Assembly (NCBI GenBank): GCA_026770585.1
Contig: MU647475.1
Span: forward strand, 34,809 to 46,582
From: Baffinella frigidus
Lineage: Eukaryota > Cryptophyceae > Cryptomonadales > Baffinellaceae
DNA: 11,774 nt
Direction: 5' to 3'
Both the position numbers and the translations under genes were made by a program. Each line of letters opens with the position of its first letter. The stretch's first letter is position 1. The notes below the pieces were generated by a model. It saw only the letters and a program-made list of their open reading frames with translations, ran no database searches and was not told the origin of the DNA. Of the stretch, positions 6,087 to 11,774 are shown piece after piece.

Positions 6087-6674
6087 CTCCCAACATAGGC
6101 GGACACGGGAACTGGTTCTGTAGAAAGGCCATGCTTCCTTTCGGATCACATCAAGCCCCCCTGTACAGAGTACCCACACGATGGGCTTCGAGGGTTTCGT
6201 GGACCCTGGATGCCAGGGGGTAACGTGACCAAATTTACACCAGAAAAACCTTCAAGTTAATTGCCTCAAGGCAAGTTGACGTTTGATGAAAGATTCGCAG
6301 TCCACCGTGTGGATGCGCCAGAGCTGCTGTTCCCCTTTAAGCAATCTGAAACGGTGTCGTCGGAAAGATCTAAGATTGAATCTAACGCTAGATCTTGGCC
6401 CAAACGCATCGATTCGAACGAAGAGTAGCAGCCTCTGCACCGGCCACACAGCGCGCAGCGGGATTTTCGGCCCATTTTGGGCCGAGTTTCCGTAACCTTA
6501 TCCGTGGGAACCCCCCTACGACCCTACGGGTTTCCTACCGTAGGGTCCTAGGTCTTATCGCTCAGGGGTTGTTCAAATCCCTTCGAAGTCCTCTGTGTCG
6601 GGGCCTGATGTGATCCGAAAGGAGGCATGGCTTGTATACAGAACCAGTTCCAGCGTCCGCCTGTGGTGGGAGTT
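6087..6674. repeat. ~590-bp inverted repeat, ~90-110-bp arms
   Basis: 6087-6197 pairs with 6565-6674. Strong blocks are GGAACTGGTTCTGTA (about 6107-6121) and TCCTTTCGGATCACATCA (6136-6153), matched by their complements in 6603-6655. The ~370-bp interior has no convincing gene. It holds a small palindrome AAGATCTA..TAGATCTT (6365-6396) and the element-like 6483-6567. This could be a larger foldback or TIR element, or a local inverted duplication. Confidence 0.7.
6483..6567. mobile_element. Diverged relative of the MITE-like family
   Basis: In reverse complement it reads ACCCCTGAGCGATAAGACC, CTAGGACCCTACGGTAGG, then GGGTTCCCACGGATAAGG. The order of blocks (end, TAAG, CTAGGACCCTAC centre, inverted TAAGG) is that of the family, but the GGTACC core of the ends is lost. 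Confidence 0.4.
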
Positions 6675-6734
6675 ACAAAAAACGTAAGGACCTAAAAGCG
6701 CTGGCGCTCCTGGCCTGAAGCCCACGGCCGGGAT

Positions 6735-6871
6735 TGCAGGGGTACATGTACCTCGCTTATAAGAACCCCCCCCCCCCCCTAGGGCCCTACATGTACAGCA
6801 GGACTATACCTAGGGCCCTAAGGGGTTCCCATGGGGGGGGGGAAGTTTCGTATGAGCGAGGTACCCCTGTA
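6735..6871. mobile_element. MITE-like element copy 7
   Basis: The left end is altered (TTGCAGGGGTACATGTACCT with CGCTTATAAG, apparently with a short insertion). The right end is TATGAGCGAGGTACCCCTGT with A. The interior has a run of 14 C, CCCTAGGGCCCTACATGTAC and a run of ten G. Confidence 0.65.
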
Positions 6872-6982
6872 CCTCGCTCATAAGGAGCCGCCCCCTCCCA
6901 GGACCCTACAGTAGGCCTATCTATGACCCCACGGAGGTCCTATGGGGGGGGGGTGGCTCCTTATGAGCGAAGTAGCCCTGTA
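6869..6982. mobile_element. MITE-like element copy 8, end-to-end with copy 7
   Basis: The left end is shortened to TACCTCGCTCATAAGGAG and begins at the right end of copy 7. The right end is CTTATGAGCGAAGTAGCCCT with GTA. The interior has CCAGGACCCTACAGTAGGCC and a run of ten G. The fused junction suggests insertion into, or recombination between, two elements. Confidence 0.65.
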
Positions 6983-7072
6983 GGGAAGGGGGTGCGAGAG
7001 CGCAGCCGGATCATTAAAGTTGCAATTGCTCCAAATCAAACGCCAATACCCTCCCCTGCCATCTGTGTCAGG

Positions 7073-7223
7073 TGTTGTCGGAGCTTCATTCGCACAACCT
7101 TCAATCTGCACACACACCACCGCTTTCCGAAAGCCACTTTTAGGCAGCGAGGAACGGCGCCGACAAAATACACACCGCCCCATGGGCACACCCCACGCAG
7201 ATCGCTGCGCCGTGACACCGCAC
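7073..7223. repeat. Direct repeat of the WD40 gene's 3' end (copy A)
   Basis: About 151 bp that align without net gaps to 7480-7630 at a constant offset of 407. The repeat includes the last 27 codons and stop of the WD40 gene plus ~65 bp of its 3' flank (CTTCATTC, ATCTGCA and ACCGCTTTC blocks). Similarity stops abruptly at 7223/7630 on the upstream side of the gene. Confidence 0.85.
7140..7223 (-). pseudogene. Second copy of the WD40 protein C-terminal end
   Basis: The frame reads [27 protein letters not shown], stop. It matches the gene's own C-terminus at 24 of 27 residues. At DNA level I count seven silent changes (including the stop codon) against three replaced residues, so the copy appears to have diverged while still under protein-level constraint. 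Upstream in the same frame it runs on as GYEGFICDILY, unrelated to the gene. It could be the tail of a lost paralogue or an alternative last exon; no clear splice acceptor is visible. Confidence 0.6.
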
Positions 7224-7268
7224 GTACAGGATATCACAAATGAAACCCTCGTAGCCCACCGAGTGGGT

Positions 7269-7351
7269 AGGATGACCGGAGTAACTTTACACAGTCACGT
7301 CCACTACAAGGAGATAAGACACAAAACGTGTAAAGTCACTACGGTTATCCT
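7269..7351. repeat. 24-bp imperfect hairpin between the two 3' ends
   Basis: AGGATGACCGGAGTAACTTT with ACAC (7269-7292) pairs with 7328-7351 with three mismatches, across a 35-nt loop. It lies in the spacer between the WD40 gene stop and the duplicated C-terminal fragment, so in a minus-strand transcript it would be in the 3' region about 200 nt past the stop. It could act in 3'-end formation or be a small foldback insertion. Confidence 0.65.
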
Positions 7352-7546
7352 ACACGCGGTAGTATCCCCAGAAGCACACACCACACACACTCAGGTGAAG
7401 ACGCAAGAGAAATGCCAAGATCGCGCGACTCTGTACAAACTGGGAGAAAAACGCACTCTCCCGTTCGATGTGCGTGAAGTGTTGTTGGACCTTCATTCAC
7501 ACAGCCCTCGATCTGCATTCAGGCAGCCGCTTTCACACCGCTGCGT

Positions 7547-10214
7547 CTAGGCGGTCAGGAACGGCGCCGACAAAATGCACACCGCGCCATTGTAGCACCC
7601 CACGCAGATTGCTGCGCCGTGGCACCGCACAGTGACGATGCGCTGCGGCGCCTTGAAGCACGCCACGGGAGCTGCTGCCGCGCGGCTCCCCCCGTGCTGC
7701 TCCTCCTTCCCGCATCCGTAGATCAGAAGCGTGTTGCCGTCAATTGTGAGGATGTGGCGGCCCCTCTTGTGCTCATCGGAAAGACCCTCCACCAAGGCAA
7801 ACTCGGAGCCGGCGAGCTGGCGCACCTGCCTGCCCGACGCAAGTTCCCAGAAACGTACCGTCTGGTCGTCGCCGGCGCTGATGACCTGTGTGCCGTCGTC
7901 GCTGAACTCTACCTGGCGCACCGCTCCCGAATGTCCGGTCACAGGGCACCCCGGGTGAATGATGGGCTGGTCGTTGTCATCCTCCTCAAGATCCCCGTCC
8001 TCGTCCACCGTGCAGAGGCAGAGGCCCTCGCCGGTGTGCCCGCCCAAGCTGAGAATCTGCCGACATTATCCAAGACGCATGTCAGTCGGGTCCAGGAATC
8101 CTCAAGCCGTGTCCGGTCAGCGTGCACACCTGCCACAGCACCCTCAACTCAGACCACTTCCAAGGCATAACTAACGGAAAACAACCTGAACCCGTGAAGC
8201 ACCCCCATCGCCTCACCCAAACGCACTCCCACAAAGCTGCTCACCTCGGCCCCGGTCTCGACGTCCCAGATCTTGACGAGCGCGTCCTCCGACCCGCTCA
8301 CGACGCGCTTGCCGTCCCGCGAGATCGCGACCGAGTTCACCGTGCCCCTGTGCCCCGTCAGCGTGTGGACCTGCCAACACACCGTCACCTCAGACCACTT
8401 CAAACACCAAGCGCGCACACCTGCCACACCACTCTCACCTCCCCAGACCAATCCTGCAGCAAACGCCCGCAACCCCCCTCCCCCCATCACCCCACCACCC
8501 TCAACGCACTCACTCAAGAATGCTGACCTCAGCTCCGGTCTTGGCGTTCCAGATCATCACGAGCCCGTCGTCCGACCCGCTGACGATGCGCGTTCCGTCC
8601 GAGGAGATCGCGACCGAGAGCACCGGGCCCGAGTGCCCCCTCAGCGTCCGAATCTGCAAAACATCTCATATTCAGCACGCGTCAATGCCCACCGAAGCTT
8701 CCCCCCCGGAACCAAAATTGAATCCTCGCTTCACACAGTCAACCCCCCATGGCTGCTCACCTCGGCCCCGGTCGCGGCGTCCCAGATCTTGACAAGGCTG
8801 TGATCCGACCCGCTGACAATGCGCTTCCCGTCCGCTGAGATTGCGACCGAGCACACTTCGCCCGCGTGACCCCTCAGCGTGCACACCTGGAAACGCCGTC
8901 ACCTCAGACCACTTCCCAAACCACTCGCCAGACGCCCCATCCCCGACCCTAAAAATACACCACCACCCTCATCGCACCACAAAGTTGTTTACCTCAAGAC
9001 CACTTTCCAGACCACTCCTGCAGCAAATGCCCGAAAAACAAAATCAGCATCACCTCACCTCCCTCAACGCGGTCACTCAAGAATGCTCACCTCTGCCCCG
9101 CTCCCGGCGTCCCAGATCTTGAGGAGGTGGTCGTTCGACCCGCTGACGATGCGCGTCCCGTCCCGAGAGAAAGCGACAAAGCGCACCGTGACCGTGTGGC
9201 CCGTCATCGTGCACACCTGCCAACCCAACCTCTCCTCAGACCCCTTCCAAGAACAATCCTGCATCAAACGCCGAAAAAAACAGCACCCCCATCAACCCAC
9301 ACCCTGAAAATCGCGCTCACTCCAGAATGCCCCACCTCGGCTCCGGTCTCGACGTTCCAGATCTTCAAGAGCGTGTAACGCGACCCGCTCACGACGCGCG
9401 TCCTGTCCACGGAGAACGCAACACACCGCACGTGGTCCAAGTGGCCCGCCAGCGTATACGACCCCGGACCCCCCCCCTGCGGCTTGCCAACCCACCGAAC
9501 CAGCGGCACCCCGAGGGCCTCCGCCGTCGACGCTGCCCCCCGCGACAAGAAGCTCGCGTCAGGCTCCTGCGACGCGGCCTGCAGCCACTCGGGGAGAGAT
9601 CCTTTCCTTCCCAGCGAACGCTGCAGGAACGCGCTGGCATCGAGGCACATGGTTCGCTCAGGGTCGCCGGTGCTCGCCTCCAGTCGCCGCTGCACGTTCT
9701 GCCCGAGGAGCGCAGCATCCCCGCCCTCGGCAAGGGCCGAGCACAGCTGCACGGTCTTGTTGCAGACGCCGCGCGCCTCCATCTCCCTCTTCCACGACTT
9801 GCAGACCAGGAAGCACCGCGCCCTGCCCTCCGGCCCCACGCGCTCCAGCACCAACGGCAGCACCCGCTGCAGCGTGTCCTCGCTTGGCCCCACGCGCGTC
9901 CACTCCACCTTGAACTCCCGCCCCCCGAACTCCGCCACCACACTCCTCAGCGCATCCTCCACCGCTGCCGCCAGCAGAGCCTTCCTCCCGGCCAGCGCAC
10001 TCGGGTTGCACATCATCGAGAAGCAAACCGACACGGGCGCCAACATCGACCCCGACTCCTCCTGCCCGCTCGAGCCAGCCCCAGCGGCGCCCTGCACGAT
10101 TAGCCCCCGCGTCTGCCACCTCCGCGCCGCCCCCCCCTGCGCTGCACCCCCATCCCCAAAGGCCCCCTTGCCCTGTGCGTTCCCCGTGGGCTTTGCCCTG
10201 CGCTTGCCGGCCAT
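7547..10214 (-). CDS. F-box-like/WD40-repeat protein, six exons, ~630 aa
   Basis: Exons (transcript order): 10214-9336, 9216-9091, 8886-8761, 8653-8528, 8370-8245, 8056-7547. All introns are phase 0, with GT donors and CAG acceptors. ATG at 10214 (MAGKRRAKP) has a good context (GCAGCATGG), and an in-frame TGA lies near 10256. Residues 1-60 are basic/Gly-Ala-rich and low complexity. Residues ~113-147 ([24 protein letters not shown]) resemble an F-box. WD40 repeats: 252-293 (end of exon 1), then 294-335, 336-377, 378-419 and 420-461, one per 126-nt exon; each has GH near the start and ends in KIW(D/N) or MIWN. Exon 6 gives an acidic loop (479-490), a clear repeat (~499-539, VRFWE) and one or two weak blades, so seven to eight blades. 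Known for the families: WD40 propellers bind partners; F-box/WD40 proteins serve as SCF ubiquitin-ligase receptors. That role is inference here. A second in-frame donor at 9320 would add VGHSG. Confidence 0.85.
8057..9335 (-). repeat. Tandemly duplicated intron-exon modules of the WD40 gene
   Basis: The introns (9217-9335, 8887-9090, 8654-8760, 8371-8527, 8057-8244; 119, 204, 107, 157 and 188 nt) share sequence as well as position. Four of five end with GGAAG(T/G)GGTCTGAG followed by 15-20 nt and CAG, and donors share GTGAGCA or close variants, often followed by TTCTTGAG. Thus the copied unit was intron plus exon. The intron before exon 4 (8654-8760) lacks the GGTCTGAG block. The 8887-9090 intron contains it twice, once internally near 8995-9012. 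Confidence 0.8.
8105..8128 (-). pseudogene. Fossil start of a WD40 exon inside the last intron
   Basis: After the usual GGTCTGAG..GTGGCAG intron end, the DNA reads VCTLTGHG, exactly the start of a WD40 repeat exon. It then loses similarity and meets TGA in frame 24 nt later (8081-8083). No GT donor lies between here and exon 6, so the gene model skips it and uses the TCGGCAG acceptor at 8057-8063. If this acceptor were used, the protein would end after five repeats. Confidence 0.65.
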
Positions 10215-11130
10215 GCTGCCGGCCTGCTCCTTTCGCAAGTACTGAGGCTGCGCTCACGAGCCTGCACCTGCTGCACGCGTCAACGGTCAGCGAAGGAGAC
10301 AGCTGGCTGGACCAGCAGAGGAGAAGGGGGGTGCATTTCTTGTTTGCTTCAGCTTGAAGGGGAGGCTGCCGCTGCTCCAAGGAACCGCGTCCCCCTAGCA
10401 AAACGCCAGGAGGCACACCTGGTCTCAGACGCGGACGGGTGGCAAGAAGCACGGGGCGCTGGTCGAACACAGCGCGCGGGAGAGGGACAGCCAGCCCTGG
10501 CGCAGCCCTCGCCCAGTCGGAGGACTCTGGAGCCATTGTCACGGCAAATGTTGCCGTCCTGTCGACTTAGCTACAATACTCATAACCTGTCGACCAGGGG
10601 CGCTCCGTTCTCGATCGGCTCTTCTCCTGGGTGCTCCGCCGCCCGCTGGCGAAAGGCGCAGCGCGGGTTACGCGGCGAGGGACAATCCGGCGCCCCTGCT
10701 CGCTCCACCTGCCTCGCCCGCAGCTGCAGCGACAGACCTGTGCTCGAAGCCCATCGTGGATTTCGTTGAGCAAGAGAGGTGGATTTGGGGGGGACGGGGA
10801 AGGGGGTGCTTGGCAGCAAGGCGGGCAAGGAGAGTGCTCGAAGAGCTAGCGGCCACCGGAGACGATCGGCGGGGGAGAGTCTGCGACCAAAAGGAAGAGG
10901 GTCGTGGAGAGAGAAGCGGCGGGGGGAGAGTCCGTGATCAAAAAAAAGGGGGGTCTGCGCAGAGTGTGCGACGAAACTCAAGGGGAGTCCTGTCGTTTGG
11001 GTTTGGAGTTCATCGAAAGGGGCGGTTTCGTCTGCAGAGGGAGGAAGCGCGCTGCCCGCCGAGACAAACGTCGAGAGAGGGGCGTCTCAAAGAAAAAGGG
11101 AAGCTCCGTTGCTAGGAGGGACGGTGGAGA
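10215..11130. other. GC-rich region upstream of the WD40 gene, no supported gene
   Basis: Holds several long open frames on both strands (for example plus 10756-11115, Arg/Gly-rich), as expected by chance at this GC content. A minus-strand frame from an ATG at 10542 overlaps the WD40 start in another phase and, if transcribed, would act as an upstream ORF. Three degenerate copies of a ~30-bp motif (GAGAGTCTGCGACCAAAAGG / GAGAGTCCGTGATCAAAAAA / AGAGTGTGCGACGAAACTCA) lie at about 10875-10985. No TATA-like motif stands out. The promoter probably lies in the first few hundred bases. Confidence 0.45.
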
Positions 11131-11229
11131 ATGGCGACGCGGCTCGCGGATCCGGAGGTGACTGCGGTGCTGCGAACAACGGAGGGGCTCGAGGTCGAGT
11201 TCAGCCGCACCCACACGTACGTCCCCTAG
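11131..11229 (+). other. Possible 32-residue ORF in unit 1 of the tandem repeat
   Basis: ATG in the context GAGAATGG opens a frame reading MATRLADPEVTAVLRTTE, then GLEVEFSRTHTYVP and a stop. The core AVLRT..GLEVEFSR recurs in units 2 and 3 of the 182-bp repeat in one common open frame, which itself has no ATG. Coding status is unproven; the peptide is not recognised. Retention of the frame in all three units is the reason for listing it. Confidence 0.25.
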
Positions 11230-11580
11230 AGCTGTAACCATCTATTTCCGCTCGCCAATTGGCTGGTTTCTGCCGAAAAGTTGCCGGGGTTTTACCGCGA
11301 ACGAGGGATGTCAACTTAGGGATAGTCGGTCATCCCGAGGCTGTGGCTGTGCTGCGAACGAACGCGGGTCTCGAGGTTGACTTCAGCCGCTACGTCCCCA
11401 ACCGCTGCCTCAGTCTTTTTCGGCTCACCATTTTTGTGGGTCGGGGCTCGTTCCCGCTCCAAAGTGAACGGATTTGTACCGCGAAGCCAGCATGCCAGCT
11501 TGACCATAGTCGGGCAACCCGAGTGGCTGTGCTGCGAACGAACGCGGGTCTCGAGGTTGAGTTCAGCCGCACCCGCACAT
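11142..11580. repeat. ~182-bp tandem repeat, three imperfect units
   Basis: GCTGCGAAC anchors recur at 11169, 11351 and 11531. Shared blocks are TACCGCGAA, ATAGTCGG, CCCGAG, GTGCTGCGAACGAACGCGGG and TCTCGAGGT(T/C)GA(G/C)TTCAGCCGC. Unit 3 carries a ~4-nt deletion after CCCGAG relative to unit 2, so the frame before that point changes while the AVLRT core keeps its phase. Confidence 0.8.
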
Positions 11581-11666
11581 AGGTTGAGTTCAGCCGCACC
11601 CGCACCCGCACATAGTTCAGCCGCACCCGCACATAGGTCGAGGTTGAGTTCAGCCGCACCCGCAGA
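11556..11666. repeat. GTTGAGTTCAGCCGCACCCGCACATAG minisatellite
   Basis: Four copies of a 21-33-bp unit made of GTTGAGTTCAGCCGCACC plus one or more CGCACC and CATAG; the second copy has an extra CGCACC. It grows directly out of the 3' end of the third 182-bp unit, so it is a local expansion of that sequence. Confidence 0.85.
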
Positions 11667-11673
11667 GAGATTG

Positions 11674-11774
11674 ATAATTTATTGCCAAACAACCAGCGTC
11701 AGCGCCGCACATGCTCGACGCATTGTGCCACTTACTGTACCCCGTGTCGGCCGCTCATACGAGCATTTTCCGGA
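11674..11774 (-). repeat. Right arm of window-scale inverted repeat
   Basis: The inverse of 748-840 (see that arm), running to the last base TCCGGA of the window, so the match may continue outside. The plus-strand frame reads RIVPLTVPRVGRSYEHFP, the same as the C-terminal part of the minus-strand ORF at 738-881. Confidence 0.85.

Noticed and set aside
7020-7550. 176-codon plus-strand open frame
   Set aside because: It starts at TTG, not ATG, spans both 3'-end copies antisense and the hairpin spacer, and its peptide has no family features.
9327-10103. 258-codon plus-strand open frame
   Set aside because: It is the antisense of exon 1 of the WD40 gene. The Arg/His/Pro-rich peptide and lack of stops follow from the high GC content of the real exon.
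9658-10542. 294-codon minus-strand frame overlapping exon 1
   Set aside because: Its second half is exon 1 read in another phase (Gly/Ala/Arg-rich), and the first half has no recognisable domain. Kept only as a possible upstream ORF.
10756-11115. 119-codon Arg/Gly-rich plus-strand ORF
   Set aside because: Low-complexity composition expected from G-rich DNA; no domain and no paralogue.

Overview
This window looks like eukaryotic nuclear DNA, probably subtelomeric, from a GC-rich unicellular alga or other protist. The reasons are: (i) one convincing multi-exon gene with short GT-AG introns; (ii) long tracts of CCCTAAA, the C-strand of the TTTAGGG telomere repeat found in plants, many algae and dinoflagellates, with CCCTGAA and CCCTACA variants; (iii) no bacterial gene layout. 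The lineage cannot be fixed from this sequence; a cryptophyte-, haptophyte- or dinoflagellate-like alga is a guess.

Layout. 1-1190: degenerate telomere-like repeats, CT/AG microsatellites and about four imperfect copies of a ~200-bp unit carrying short related minus-strand ORFs. 1190-2020: no gene seen. 2018-3590: foldback structures, including a 95-nt hairpin (2366-2460), a 52-nt perfect hairpin (2892-2943) and a ~1-kb segment bounded by 21-bp inverted repeats (2536-3544). 3640-4510: CTCATTAAGG/CCTTAATGAG motif clusters around a possible stray exon. 4514-4862: a large interstitial telomere-repeat block. 4125-6982: a dense cluster of at least ten copies or fragments of one short family with palindromic ends (TACAGGGGTACCTCGCTCA), with two GA microsatellites and a ~590-bp inverted repeat.

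7547-10214 (minus strand) is the only well supported gene. It has six exons and encodes about 630 residues: an N-terminal region with an F-box-like motif, then a WD40 propeller. Four internal exons are each exactly 126 nt, phase 0, and encode exactly one 42-residue WD40 repeat, so exon and flanking intron have been duplicated as a unit. The last intron holds a decayed start of a further such exon. About 400 bp downstream of the gene's end lies a second copy of its C-terminal coding end plus 3' flank, with mostly silent differences.

10215-11774: GC-rich upstream region, then a ~182-bp tandem repeat that keeps a short reading frame and a GTTGAGTTCAGCCGCACC minisatellite. The last ~100 bp are an inverted copy of 748-840, so inverted repeats flank almost the whole window.

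The WD40 protein probably acts as a protein-interaction scaffold, possibly a substrate receptor of an SCF-type ubiquitin ligase if the F-box reading is right. The rest looks like repeat-driven subtelomeric turnover, not a set of cooperating genes.
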